Source of the DNA: Streptomyces sp. RKAG293
GTDB lineage: Bacteria; Actinomycetota; Actinomycetes; Streptomycetales; Streptomycetaceae
Direction of reading: 5' to 3'
Assembly: GCF_023701745.1 (NCBI RefSeq)
Contig: NZ_JAJOZB010000001.1
Span: forward strand, 6,557,001-6,621,000
Length of the DNA stretch: 64,000 nt
Shown: one piece after another, positions 52,545 through 61,335 of the stretch
Numbering within the stretch: the first letter of the stretch is position 1
Layout of the letters: every line of letters starts with the position of its first letter
Translations under genes and position numbers: made by a program
Notes under the pieces: model-generated
What the model was told of the DNA's origin: nothing
The model's database searches: none
Seen by the model: only the letters and a program-made list of their open reading frames with translations

Positions 52545-52706
52545 CGGCAACCGGGCAGTGATCGCCGAGTCCCCGTCTGGCGCGAGCCTGGGGAGCCGGG
52601 GACCCACGTCCCTGGGGTGAATCGGGCCGCCCTCACCACGAGGCAGCCCGTAGGAGACCTTCCTGCTCCGAACCCGTCAGCTAACCCGGTAGGCGAGAAG
52701 GAAGGA
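52545..52706 (+). ncRNA. c-di-AMP (ydaO-yuaA) riboswitch upstream of M23 peptidase
   Basis: The leader has the conserved ydaO segments: CGAGCCTGGGGAGCCGGGG, then ACGTCCCTGGGGTGAATCGG, then GGCAGCCCGTAGGAGACC and a 3' CGAACCCGTCAGCTAACCCGG with GGTAGGCGAGAAGGAAGGA. This class binds c-di-AMP and in actinobacteria shuts off cell-wall hydrolase genes. Boundaries are approximate. In Streptomyces such elements precede wall-lytic enzymes (for example rpfA); here it precedes an M23 endopeptidase. Confidence 0.88.
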
Positions 52707-52724
52707 AAGGATCTCGCCGCACCC

Positions 52725-53567
52725 ATGGCGTTCACTGTTCTGCCCGCGCCCAGCGGGAAGCACCGCCGTCCCCGTCGTGCCGCACTCCGCACCGGGACCA
52801 CCCTGGCCGGCGTCGCCGTTCTGACCGCGGCCGGCACCTTCGGCGCCACCGCGGCCACCGCGCTCTCCACCCCGGAACGCGCCGTCGTTCCCAACACCAT
52901 CGAGGACACGTCGTTCGCTCGCGCCCTCGACGCCTCGGACAGCCTCACCAACTCCCTCGCCGCCCAGGCCGCCGCCCAGCACAAGGCGGCCGACGAGACC
53001 AAGCGTGTGGCCGCCGAGGCCAAGCGCAAGGCCGATGAGGCCAGGCGCGTGGCCCAGGCCGCCGCAGCCGCCAAGAAGAAGGCCGCGGCCGAGGCGATGA
53101 TCAAGGCCGAGCGTGCCGCCGAGGCCCGCGCCGCCCGTGCCGAGGAGGAGCGCAAGAAGCTCAACTCCTTCGTGCTGCCCGTCGACAGCGGCATCGGCAC
53201 CGGCTACAAGGTCCCCGGCTCCATGTGGGCCTCCGGCTACCACACCGGCGTCGACTTCACCGCGTCCACCGGCACCCCGGTCCACGCCGTGGGCGCCGGC
53301 ACCGTCGTCACCGCGGGCTTCGACTCGGCGTACGGCAACAACGTCGTGATCCGGCACAGCGACGGCATCTACACGCTGTGCGCCCACATGTCCTCGCTCA
53401 GCGTGTCGGTCGGCGAGACCGTGACCACCGGCCAGCAGATCGGCCTGTCCGGCGCGACCGGCAACGTCACCGGACCGCACGTGCACTTCGAGGCCCGCAC
53501 CACGGCCGACTACGGTTCGGACATCGACCCCGTGGCGTACCTCCGCTCGCACGGCGTCTCCATCTGA
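52725..53567 (+). CDS. Secreted M23 family endopeptidase (LytM-type)
   Basis: 280 residues from ATG 52725; preceded by GAAGGAAAGGA at the end of the riboswitch. Basic N-terminus and signal peptide (RTGTTLAGVAVLTAAGTFGA), then an Ala/Lys-rich coiled coil (~90-145, KAADETKRVAAEAKRKADEA), then M23 domain: HTGVDF with the zinc His/Asp, ICTLC-like region YTLCAHMS, and GPHVHFEAR with the second His pair. Cleaves peptidoglycan cross-links outside the membrane. Control by c-di-AMP is strongly suggested by the upstream riboswitch. A perfect terminator follows. Confidence 0.93.
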   Translation: MAFTVLPAPSGKHRRPRRAALRTGTTLAGVAVLTAAGTFGATAATALSTPERAVVPNTIEDTSFARALDASDSLTNSLAAQAAAQHKAADETKRVAAEAKRKADEARRVAQAAAAAKKKAAAEAMIKAERAAEARAARAEEERKKLNSFVLPVDSGIGTGYKVPGSMWASGYHTGVDFTASTGTPVHAVGAGTVVTAGFDSAYGNNVVIRHSDGIYTLCAHMSSLSVSVGETVTTGQQIGLSGATGNVTGPHVHFEARTTADYGSDIDPVAYLRSHGVSI

Positions 53568-53597
53568 TCCACCGGAGACCAGCACCCCCGTCCCCCT

Positions 53598-53628
53598 CGA
53601 AGGCCCCGGCTCCCCGCCGGGGCCTTCG
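53598..53628 (+). terminator. Terminator of the M23 peptidase gene
   Basis: CGAAGGCCCCGGC and its exact complement, 13 bp, TCCCC loop; no T-run. Confidence 0.88.
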
Positions 53629-53717
53629 TGCTGTCCAAAAATAATCCATGAATTCTGGACTGCGGTCGGAATCCTGGTTGTGCTGGAATAGAGTCGCCGA
53701 AGAATACGGGGAAAAGA

Positions 53718-54419
53718 ATGGAGACCGGCGATGCGGAATCGGATGTGAACGGGACGGACGGCGCGGGGCGTCGTATCTCCGCACAGGTCGTGTGCACCGC
53801 GATCCGTGACGACATCGTCGGCGGTTTCTATCCGCCGGGCAGCCGGCTGACCGAGGAGCTGCTGGCGAGGCGTTACGGGGTCTCCCGGGTCCCGGTGCGC
53901 GAGGCGCTGCGGACCCTGGAGTCGGAGGGGTTCGTCCGTACCCGCCGGCACGCGGGCGCCTCCGTCGCCGAGCCGACGGAGCAGGAGGCAGCCGACCTGC
54001 TGGAGATCCGCGGCCTGCTGGAGCCGCTGGGGGCCGCCAGGGCCGCGCAGCGGCGCACCGACGCCCACCTCAAGGTGTTGCGCGGGCTGGTGCGGCTGGG
54101 TCAGGAACGTTCCCAGCAGGGCCAGCTGTCGGATCTGCCGTCCCTGAACGGCTGGTTCCACGAGACGCTCGCCCAGGCCTCCGGCAGCCCCACGCTGGCC
54201 GCGCTGCTCACCCAGCTGCGGCACAAGATCGCCTGGGTGTACGGGGAGGGGGACCCCGGCCGGGCGGTGGAGTCCTGGGAGGAGCACGGCGCGATAGTCG
54301 ACGCCGTGGCCCGCGGCGACGCGGAACGGGCCCGCAGGATCTCGGCCGGGCATGTGGAGCGCGCGGTCTCGGTGAGGACTCCGAAACACCCTGTATACGC
54401 CGCGCGGCGGCGGAATTAA
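53718..54419 (+). CDS. GntR-family transcriptional regulator, FCD effector domain
   Basis: 233 residues. Winged HTH: TAIRDDIVGGFYPPGSRLTE, ARRYGVSRVPVREALRTLES. C-terminal FCD (FadR-type) helical domain with NGWFHETLAQASG and WEEHGAIVDAVARGD, the His/Asp pattern that binds a metal and small acids. Targets unknown. ATG start with GGGGA upstream. Convergent with ptsH across a bidirectional hairpin. Confidence 0.9.
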   Translation: METGDAESDVNGTDGAGRRISAQVVCTAIRDDIVGGFYPPGSRLTEELLARRYGVSRVPVREALRTLESEGFVRTRRHAGASVAEPTEQEAADLLEIRGLLEPLGAARAAQRRTDAHLKVLRGLVRLGQERSQQGQLSDLPSLNGWFHETLAQASGSPTLAALLTQLRHKIAWVYGEGDPGRAVESWEEHGAIVDAVARGDAERARRISAGHVERAVSVRTPKHPVYAARRRN

Positions 54420-54471
54420 CAATGGCGCCGTATACAAGTGGGCAGAAATACCGTGGCCCTGAATAAAGAAA

Positions 54472-54511
54472 GGCGGGGCCGCGTTATCCATTCGGACAAC
54501 GCGGCCCCGCC
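54472..54511. terminator. Bidirectional terminator between GntR gene and ptsH
   Basis: GGCGGGGCCGCGTT and AACGCGGCCCCGCC, perfect 14-bp stem, 12-nt loop. Toward ptsH's end the minus strand reads TTTCTTTATT right after it, so it is an intrinsic terminator for ptsH. Confidence 0.9.
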
Positions 54512-54541
54512 GAATTCCTGCACGGGCCTGCGCCCATGGGC

Positions 54542-54823
54542 TCAGACGGCTTCGGGGAGTTCCTCGAGACCCTCGGAGACCAGCTTGGCCAGCCGGTCGA
54601 GCGCGGCGTCGGCGCCATCGGCCTCCGACGCGAGCACGATCGGCTCGCCGCCCTGCGCGCCCAGGCCGAGCACGGCCAGCATCGAGGCGGCGTTGACGGC
54701 GTTGCCGTCCGCCTTCGCGATCGTCACCGGGACGCCGGCGGCGGTCACCGCGCGGACGAAGAGTGAAGCGGGGCGGGCGTGCAGGCCCTCGGCCCAGCCG
54801 ACGGTGACACGGCGCTCAACCAT
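54542..54823 (-). CDS. ptsH: HPr phosphocarrier protein of the PTS
   Basis: 93 residues. Phospho-acceptor H15 in GLHARPASLFV and the second site S47 in NAASMLAVLGLG (Ser46 equivalent). Transfers phosphate from enzyme I to sugar EII components; in S. coelicolor it feeds fructose and GlcNAc PTS and influences carbon control. Short, acidic, cytoplasmic. The leader between 54824 and the divergent patA-like gene at 55052 holds an imperfect GC repeat. Confidence 0.95.
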   Translation of the reverse strand: MVERRVTVGWAEGLHARPASLFVRAVTAAGVPVTIAKADGNAVNAASMLAVLGLGAQGGEPIVLASEADGADAALDRLAKLVSEGLEELPEAV

Positions 54824-54942
54824 GGTGTAGCCCTTCAGGTCGTTCCTGTTGTCTAGACCAGTCTCGCACGGGCGGAAGACTGCTCAGGCACCTCGACGCG
54901 GTTCAGCCTGCCCGCTGCGACGACCCCACGCTAGCCGGGCGC

Positions 54943-55037
54943 ACCCGGTCAGCCGCCCGGGCACCGGCCCGGTCGGCCGCCTGGACACCAGCCCGGACAC
55001 CGGCCCGGTCAGCGGGGCGCGCCCGGACACCGGTCCG
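54943..55037. repeat. Imperfect GC-rich repeats upstream of the GNAT/acyl-CoA-synthetase gene
   Basis: Loose copies of GGACACCGGCCCGGTC and CCCGGTCAGC recur 3-4 times. No clean unit; low-complexity spacer. Confidence 0.5.
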
Positions 55038-55039
55038 CA

Positions 55040-55045
55040 TACCCT
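55040..55045 (+). promoter_or_regulatory. Candidate leaderless promoter -10 of the GNAT/acyl-CoA-synthetase gene
   Basis: TACCCT ends 6 nt before the ATG at 55052; no ribosome site. Confidence 0.4.
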
Positions 55046-55051
55046 GGCCCC

Positions 55052-57817
55052 ATGACGACTCCGGCCCCCCGCCCGTATCCGGTGCACTGGGAAGCGGACG
55101 TCGTCCTGCGCGACGGCGGCATCGCGCACATCCGGCCCATCGGGCCGGGCGACGCCCAGCGGCTGGTGGACTTCTACGAGCAGGTCTCCGACGAGTCGAA
55201 GTACTACCGCTTCTTCGCGCCGTACCCCCGGCTCTCCGACCGCGACGTGCACCGCTTCACCCACCACGACTACGACGACCGGGTGGGCCTGGCCGCCACC
55301 ATCGGCGACGAGTTCATCGCCACCGTCCGCTACGACCGCATCGACGCGGAGGGCCGGCCGGCCAGCGGGGACGCCTACCGGGCCGAGGTGGCGTTCCTCG
55401 TCCAGGACTCCCACCAGGGCCGCGGCGTGGCCTCCGCGCTGCTGGAGCACATCGGGGCGGTCGCCCGCGAGCGCGGCATCCTGCGCTTCATCGCCGAAGT
55501 GCTGCCCGCCAACCGCAAGATGGTCAAGGTCTTCACCGACGCCGGCTACACCCAGCAGCGCAGTTTCACCGACGGTGTCGTCCACCTCGAACTCGACCTG
55601 GAGCCCACCGAGGCGTCGGTCCAGGTGATGCGGGCCCGCGAGCACCGCGCCGAAGCCCGTTCGGTGCAGCGGCTGCTCACCCCCCGGTCGGTGGCGGTGA
55701 TCGGCGCGAGCCGGCGGCCCGGCGGCGTCGGCCGCACCCTGCTGCGCAACCTGGTCGCGGGCGGCTTCACCGGCCGGGTGCACGCCGTCAACCGCTCGTT
55801 CCCCGAAGGCGAGAGCACCCTCGACGGCGTCCGCGCGCACCGCGACGTCGCCGGGATCCCGGAACCGGTCGACCTGGCGATCATCGCGGTGCCCGCCGAG
55901 AACGTGCCCGCCGCCGTCGCGGCCTGCGGCGAACACGGCGTCCAGGGGCTGGTCGTGGTCACCGCCGGATACGCGGAATCCGGCCCCGAGGGCCGGGAGC
56001 GGCAGCGCGAACTGGTACGCCAGGCCCGCTCCTACGGCATGCGGGTCATCGGCCCCAACGCCTTCGGCATCGTCAACACCGCGGCGGGCGTACGCCTCAA
56101 CGCCTCGCTCTCGCCCGAGGTCCCGGCCACCGGACGGCTCGGGCTGTTCACCCAGTCCGGCGCGATCGGCATCGCACTGCTGTCCGGACTGCACCGGCGC
56201 GGCGCCGGCCTCTCCTCGTTCGTGTCGGCGGGCAACCGGGCCGACGTCTCCGGCAACGACCTGCTGCAGTTCTGGCAGGACGACCCGGACACCGACGCGG
56301 TCCTGATGTACCTCGAATCCTTCGGCAACCCGCGCAAGTTCACCCGGCTCGCCAAGCGGACCGCCGCGAGCAAGCCGGTCGTGGTCGTCAAGGGCGCCCT
56401 GCACTCCGGCACCACCCCGGCCGGGCACGCCGTGTCCCCGACGCGGATCCCGGACAGCACGGTGTCCGCGCTCTTCCGGCAGGCCGGGGTGATCCGCGTC
56501 GACACGGTCACCGAACTCCTGGACGTGGGCCTGCTGCTCTCCTTCCAGCCCATCCCGCGCGGCGGCCGGGTCGCGATCCTCGGCAACTCCGACTCCCTCG
56601 GGCTGCTCACCTACGACGCGGCCCTGACCGCCGGGCTGCGGCCGATCGCGCCGATCGACCTCACCACGTCGGCCGGGCCCGACGACTTCCGGACCGCGCT
56701 CACCGCGGCGCTGGCCGACGACGCCAGCGACGCCGTCGTCGTCACCGCCATCCCCCGGGTCGGCTGCGAGGACGCCCCCGACCCCGAGTCCGGCGACGAC
56801 CCCGCCCTCGCGCGGGCGCTGCGCGCGGCCGCGGCCGGCTCCGGCAAGCCCGTCCTCGTCGCCCATCTCGCCCTGGAGACCATGGCCGACCGGCTGGGCG
56901 CCCCGCTCCCGGAGGACCCCTCCGGGCAGCCGGCGGAGCAGGCGCGGATTCCCGCGTATCCCGCCGCCGACCGCGTGGTGCGGGCGCTGGCGGAGGCAGT
57001 GGAGTACGCGCGGTGGCGGCACGAGGCCGAGACACCCGGCCGGGTGCCGCAGTTCACGGACATCGAGGAGAGCGCGGCGGCGGCCGACGTGGCGCGGCTG
57101 CTGGACGCGGGGGAGACGGAGGGCGAGCACGGCGTCGTCCTCGACGACACGGCCGCCGCCACGCTTCTGGGGCGTTACGGGATCACCGTGCGGTCCGCGC
57201 TGCCCGCGCCCGGGATCGGCGCCGCGCTGGCCGCCGCCGGGCGGCTCGGCTACCCGGTGGCGCTCAAGACGACGGCGCCGCACCTGCGGCACCGGGCCGA
57301 CCTCGGCGGGGTCCGGCTCGACCTCGCGGACGAGGGCGATCTGCGGCGGGCCTACGAGGAGCTGACCGCGCGGCTCGGCAAGCCGGAGGAGCTGCTGCTG
57401 GTGGTGCAGGCGATGGCACCGCGCGGGGTGGACACCGTCGTCCGCGCCACGGTCGACCCGGCGGTCGGCGCCGTGCTCTCGTTCGGCCTGGCCGGAGCCC
57501 CCTCGGAGCTGCTGGGGGACACCTCGCACCGACTGGTGCCGGCCACCGACCGGGACGCCGCGGAACTGGTGCGCTCCATCAAGGCCGCCCCGCTGCTCTT
57601 CGGCTGGCGCGGCAGCGAACCGGTGGACACCGCGGCCCTGGAGGAACTGCTGCTGCGGGTCTCGCTGCTGGTCGACGACCTCCCGGAAGTGGTCGCCGTC
57701 GACCTGGAGCCGGTGGTCGTCGCGGCCCGCGGCCTCACGGTGCTGGGAGCGTCCGTCCGCCTCGACCGGCCGCCCGCCAGAACCGATCTCGGACCACGCG
57801 CACTGTCGTCCTTCTGA
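55052..57817 (+). CDS. GNAT / ADP-forming acyl-CoA synthetase fusion (PatA-type protein acetyltransferase)
   Basis: 921 residues. N-terminal GNAT (1-190; acetyl-CoA loop QDSHQGRGVASALLEH), CoA-binding domain (RSVAVIGASRRPGGVGRT, ~215), succinyl-CoA-ligase-like domains, and ATP-grasp (~690-900, LGRYGITVRSALPAP; YPVALKTTAPHLRHR). GNAT-first order is the PatA type II arrangement, known in S. lividans to acetylate acyl-CoA synthetases. The phosphohistidine loop reads GHAVSPTRIPDSTVSALFRQ, diverged from the active SHTGxLAG, so the ligase half may be non-catalytic and sensory. Divergent from ptsH, 228 bp apart. Confidence 0.9.
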   Translation: MTTPAPRPYPVHWEADVVLRDGGIAHIRPIGPGDAQRLVDFYEQVSDESKYYRFFAPYPRLSDRDVHRFTHHDYDDRVGLAATIGDEFIATVRYDRIDAEGRPASGDAYRAEVAFLVQDSHQGRGVASALLEHIGAVARERGILRFIAEVLPANRKMVKVFTDAGYTQQRSFTDGVVHLELDLEPTEASVQVMRAREHRAEARSVQRLLTPRSVAVIGASRRPGGVGRTLLRNLVAGGFTGRVHAVNRSFPEGESTLDGVRAHRDVAGIPEPVDLAIIAVPAENVPAAVAACGEHGVQGLVVVTAGYAESGPEGRERQRELVRQARSYGMRVIGPNAFGIVNTAAGVRLNASLSPEVPATGRLGLFTQSGAIGIALLSGLHRRGAGLSSFVSAGNRADVSGNDLLQFWQDDPDTDAVLMYLESFGNPRKFTRLAKRTAASKPVVVVKGALHSGTTPAGHAVSPTRIPDSTVSALFRQAGVIRVDTVTELLDVGLLLSFQPIPRGGRVAILGNSDSLGLLTYDAALTAGLRPIAPIDLTTSAGPDDFRTALTAALADDASDAVVVTAIPRVGCEDAPDPESGDDPALARALRAAAAGSGKPVLVAHLALETMADRLGAPLPEDPSGQPAEQARIPAYPAADRVVRALAEAVEYARWRHEAETPGRVPQFTDIEESAAAADVARLLDAGETEGEHGVVLDDTAAATLLGRYGITVRSALPAPGIGAALAAAGRLGYPVALKTTAPHLRHRADLGGVRLDLADEGDLRRAYEELTARLGKPEELLLVVQAMAPRGVDTVVRATVDPAVGAVLSFGLAGAPSELLGDTSHRLVPATDRDAAELVRSIKAAPLLFGWRGSEPVDTAALEELLLRVSLLVDDLPEVVAVDLEPVVVAARGLTVLGASVRLDRPPARTDLGPRALSSF

Positions 57818-57831
57818 GCGGTACCCGCCCT

Positions 57832-57837
57832 TAAGAT
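57832..57837 (+). promoter_or_regulatory. Candidate leaderless promoter -10 of the DUF5998 gene
   Basis: TAAGAT ends 7 nt before the ATG at 57845 and begins just after the preceding stop; no ribosome site. Confidence 0.5.
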
Positions 57838-57844
57838 GGACCCC

Positions 57845-58429
57845 ATGGCGAAGACCGGTATGACGACCCAGGGCCTGCGCACGGCCATCGAGCGCAGCGG
57901 CTACTACCCGGCCCTGGTGGCCGAGGCCGTCGAGGCCGCGGTGGGCGGCGAACCGGTGGCGTCGTACCTGGTCCATCAGGAGACGACGTTCGACGCGAAC
58001 GAGGTGCGCCGGCATGTGACGGTGCTGGTCATCACCGACCACCGCTTCATCGTGAGCCACACCGACGAGCAGGCCGCCGACGACACGTCCCCGACCCCGT
58101 ACGCGACCACCTCCACCGAGTCCGTGAAGATCGGCCGGATCTCGTCCGTGGTGGTCAGCCGCGTGGTGGCCAACCCCGAGGCGTACGTACCGGGCACGCT
58201 GCCGCGCGAGGTCGTACTGACCATCGGCTGGGGCGCCGTCAGCCGGCTGGACCTGGAGCCCGCCGCCTGCGGCGACCCCAACTGCGACGCCGACCACGGC
58301 TACACCGGCTCCTCGACCGCCGATGACCTGTCACTCCGCGTCAGCGAGGCCGGCGACGGGCCCGACGCGGTACGCCAGGCCCTGGCCTTCGCGCAGGCGC
58401 TCTCCGAGGCGACGGCGGCCGACCGCTGA
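57845..58429 (+). CDS. DUF5998 conserved actinobacterial protein
   Basis: 194 residues; start at ATG 57845 as in homologues (TTQGLRTAIERSGYYPALVA). Mostly beta (VTVLVITDHRFIVSHTDEQ, VVSRVVANPEAYVPGTLP), with a CGDPNCDADHG segment that may hold a metal. No known role. TGATG overlap couples it to the next phosphodiesterase gene. Promoter appears leaderless. Confidence 0.8.
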   Translation: MAKTGMTTQGLRTAIERSGYYPALVAEAVEAAVGGEPVASYLVHQETTFDANEVRRHVTVLVITDHRFIVSHTDEQAADDTSPTPYATTSTESVKIGRISSVVVSRVVANPEAYVPGTLPREVVLTIGWGAVSRLDLEPAACGDPNCDADHGYTGSSTADDLSLRVSEAGDGPDAVRQALAFAQALSEATAADR

Positions 58430-59628
58430 TGGTGCACGCCGTACCCGCCTACGACCCCGCGCCACTGGATCCGCGTACCGCACCGGCACCGCTCTACGGC
58501 ACCGCTTCGCTCTGCGACCTCTTCCCCGCGGCCGCCGCCGGGCTCGCCGTCCCCGGGATGCCCGCCACCGGCCTCGAACTGGCCCCCGCCGACCGCGTCT
58601 GCGTCTTCCTGGTCGACGGCATGGGCTGGGAGCTGCTGCGCGCGCACCCCGAGGAGGCGCCCTTTCTCGCCTCCCTGATGCACACCTCGAACGGCGGCAC
58701 CGGGCAGCCGCTCACCGCGGGCTTCCCGTCCACCACCGCGACCTCGCTCGCCTCGGTCGGCACCGGCCTGGCGCCGGCCCGCCACGGGCTCGCCGGCTAC
58801 ACCGTGCTGGACCCGTCCTCCGGCCGGCTGATGAACCAGCTGCGCTGGCAGCCCTGGACCGATCCGCACTTGTGGCAGCCGTACCCCACCGTCTTCCAGC
58901 TCGCCGACGCCGCCGGGGTCGCGACCTGCCAGGTGTCCTCGCCGAACTTCCAGCACACCCCGCTGACGAAGATCGCGCTCAGCGGCGGCACCTTCCACGG
59001 CCGGCTCACCGGCGACGAGCGGATGGACCTGGCGGCCGACCGGCTCGGCGCCGCCGACCGGACGCTCGTCTACACGTACTACAGCGAGCTGGACTCCATG
59101 GGCCACCGGCACGGCGTCGACTCCGACGCCTGGCGCGGCCAGTTGATGATGGTCGACCGGCTCGCCCAGCGGCTGGCCGAGCAACTCCCGCCGCGCTCCG
59201 CGCTGTACATCACCGCCGACCACGGCATGATCGACATCCCGTTCGACGACGAGTCAAGGATCGACTTCGACGAGGACTGGGAGCTCAGCGCCGGCGTCGC
59301 CGTCCTCGGCGGCGAGGCCCGCGCCCGCCATGTGTACGCCGTGCCGGGTGCCGCCGCCGACGTGTACACGGTGTGGAGCGAGGTGCTCGGCGAACAGATG
59401 TGGGTCGCCACCCGCGAAGAGGCCGTCGCGGCGGGCTGGTTCGGCCGCCCCGGCGACCCCGTCGACGAACGGGTGCTCGGCCGGATCGGCGATGTGATCG
59501 CCGTGGCCCGCGACGACATCGCGGTCATCGCGAGCCGCACCGAGGCGGGGGAGTCCCAGATGGTGGGCCTGCACGGCTCGATGACCCCCGTCGAGCAGCA
59601 GGTGCCGCTGCTCGAAGTACGTTCCTGA
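58429..59628 (+). CDS. Alkaline-phosphatase superfamily phosphodiesterase/nucleotide pyrophosphatase
   Basis: 399 residues. Metal/nucleophile sites: VFLVDGMGWE, nucleophile Thr in FPSTTATSLAS, HRHGVDSD and ITADHGMIDIP, the nucleotide pyrophosphatase/phosphodiesterase pattern with two metals. Substrate is likely a nucleotide or phosphodiester, undefined. No signal peptide visible, so cytoplasmic. Translationally coupled to DUF5998 and followed by tdk 55 nt later. Confidence 0.86.
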   Translation: MVHAVPAYDPAPLDPRTAPAPLYGTASLCDLFPAAAAGLAVPGMPATGLELAPADRVCVFLVDGMGWELLRAHPEEAPFLASLMHTSNGGTGQPLTAGFPSTTATSLASVGTGLAPARHGLAGYTVLDPSSGRLMNQLRWQPWTDPHLWQPYPTVFQLADAAGVATCQVSSPNFQHTPLTKIALSGGTFHGRLTGDERMDLAADRLGAADRTLVYTYYSELDSMGHRHGVDSDAWRGQLMMVDRLAQRLAEQLPPRSALYITADHGMIDIPFDDESRIDFDEDWELSAGVAVLGGEARARHVYAVPGAAADVYTVWSEVLGEQMWVATREEAVAAGWFGRPGDPVDERVLGRIGDVIAVARDDIAVIASRTEAGESQMVGLHGSMTPVEQQVPLLEVRS

Positions 59629-59683
59629 CCCGCAGCGCAGCCCCCTCCTCCGTCCTGTCTCCTGAAAGGCCGTCGCCCTCCTC

Positions 59684-60367
59684 ATGCCCGAGCTCGTGTT
59701 CTTCTCCGGAACGATGGACTGCGGAAAGAGCACCCTCGCTCTTCAGATCGAGCACAACCGCTCGACGCGGGGGCTGCAGGGCATGATCTTCACCCGCGAC
59801 GACCGGGCGGGCGAGGGTGTGCTCTCCTCCCGGCTGGGCCTGTCCACCAAGGCGATCGAGGCCGCCGACGACGTCGACTTCTACGGCTATGTGGTCTCCC
59901 ACCTGTCGGGCGGCGGCCGTGCCGACTACGTCCTGGTCGACGAGGCGCAGTTCTTCGCGCCCGCCCAGATCGACCAGCTCGCCCGGATCGTCGACGACCT
60001 GGGCCTGGACGTCTTCGCCTTCGGCATCACCACCGACTTCAGGACCAAGCTCTTCCCCGGGTCGCAGCGGCTCGTCGAGATGGCCGACCGCATCGAGGTC
60101 CTGCAGGTCGAGGCGCTGTGCTGGTGCGGGGCCCGCGCCACCCACAACGCCCGCACCATAGACGGACAGATGGTCGTCGAAGGCGCGCAGGTCGTCGTCG
60201 GCGACGTCAACCGCCCGGCCAGCGAAGTGGGTTACGAGGTGCTGTGCCGCCGTCACCACACCCGGCGGATGACGGCGGCGAGCGCTCAGGCCGCGACGCT
60301 GTCCCCGGACGTGCTGCCGGTGGACCAGGCCGTCGACCGGAACGGGGTCAGCGGGCCGCGTCGATGA
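59684..60367 (+). CDS. tdk: Thymidine kinase
   Basis: 227 residues. P-loop SGTMDCGKST (8-17), DEAQFF Mg/base motif, and a zinc site made of CWCGARATH and CRRHH. Salvages thymidine (and deoxyuridine) to dTMP. ATG with GAAAGG ~19 nt and CCTCCT-like spacing upstream. The last 20 bp overlap the convergent VOC gene. Confidence 0.95.
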   Translation: MPELVFFSGTMDCGKSTLALQIEHNRSTRGLQGMIFTRDDRAGEGVLSSRLGLSTKAIEAADDVDFYGYVVSHLSGGGRADYVLVDEAQFFAPAQIDQLARIVDDLGLDVFAFGITTDFRTKLFPGSQRLVEMADRIEVLQVEALCWCGARATHNARTIDGQMVVEGAQVVVGDVNRPASEVGYEVLCRRHHTRRMTAASAQAATLSPDVLPVDQAVDRNGVSGPRR

Positions 60368-61121
60368 CGGTGAAGACGGCGCCCTCGGGGTCGGCCACCG
60401 TCGCCAGCCGCCCGTAGCCCGAGTCCCGGGCCGGCTGCAGCACCCGGCCGCCCAGCTCGACCACCCGGCGGGCCGCCGCGTCGGTGTCCGCCACGGCGAA
60501 GTACGTCATCCAGTGGGCACCCCGGTCACGGGGCAGCGACTGGCCGACGCCGTGGATCCCGGCCACCGGACGGCCCTTCAGCCGCAGGGTGAGGTAGTCG
60601 AAGTCCGCCGCCGCCTCGGGCTCCGTCTCATACCCGAAGACATCGGTGTAGAACTTCGCGACGGTCGACGACTCGCGCGTCACCAGCTCGTTCCAGGCCA
60701 GCGTGCCCGGCTCGCCGATGACGTCGGCGCCGGGGTGGCGCTGTGCCTGCCAGATCCCGAAGACCGCGCCCGACGGGTCGACGGCCACCGCCATCCGCCC
60801 CTCGTGATCGGCGTCCAGCGGGCCGACGCCCACCGTGCCGCCGCACTCCCGGATCAGCTCCGCGGTGACGTCCGCGTCGTCGCAGGCCAGCAGCGTGGTC
60901 CAGGAGACCGGCAGATGCCGGTCCTTCGGGCCGTCTCCGATCCCGGCGATCTGCCGCCCCCCCAGCTCGGCCCGGACATAGGGGCCGAGGTGCTGCGGTC
61001 CCTCGTGGAACTCCCATCCGAACAGGGCACCGTAGAACTCCTGGGCCGCATCCAGATTGTGTGCCATCAAGCTGACCCAGCAGGGCGTGCCGGGGGGACG
61101 CCGGCTCGGTACCTCGGTCAT
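60348..61121 (-). CDS. Two-domain VOC (glyoxalase-fold) protein
   Basis: 257 residues from ATG 61121 (GAGGAGAG seven nt upstream). Two VOC modules: one ~ 10-125 (SLMAHNLDAAQEFYGALFGW), one ~ 140-255 (VTRESSTVAKFYTDVFGYE), each with a DPxGAVF-type C-terminal strand (DPSGAVFGIWQ; DPEGAVFTVID). Similar Streptomyces proteins are hydroxylases or resistance proteins; substrate unknown. Convergent overlap with tdk; divergent 214-bp spacer to the sulfurtransferase. Confidence 0.85.
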   Translation of the reverse strand: MTEVPSRRPPGTPCWVSLMAHNLDAAQEFYGALFGWEFHEGPQHLGPYVRAELGGRQIAGIGDGPKDRHLPVSWTTLLACDDADVTAELIRECGGTVGVGPLDADHEGRMAVAVDPSGAVFGIWQAQRHPGADVIGEPGTLAWNELVTRESSTVAKFYTDVFGYETEPEAAADFDYLTLRLKGRPVAGIHGVGQSLPRDRGAHWMTYFAVADTDAAARRVVELGGRVLQPARDSGYGRLATVADPEGAVFTVIDAAR

Positions 61122-61335
61122 TGAATTCTCTCCTCGGGGCCGGCGCGGGGGGCATTCGGGGGAGGTGCCGAAGTCGATGGTTCCACCACCGGGCCCGCGG
61201 CGCGCCCCGGCCGCGCCGCATCCAACCCCTAAGTGCTGAATAGTGCCCGTTTTGGTATTTGACTTCCGTTTCGAGACGGTGGCCGCGCGACGGCGATCAG
61301 TCGAACGTCCAACGTGTGAGGCCCACAATGGACGT

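Noticed and set aside
54884-58297. 1137-codon minus-strand open frame across the PatA-like gene
   Set aside because: Antisense shadow of a conserved multi-domain gene; no motifs or ribosome site.
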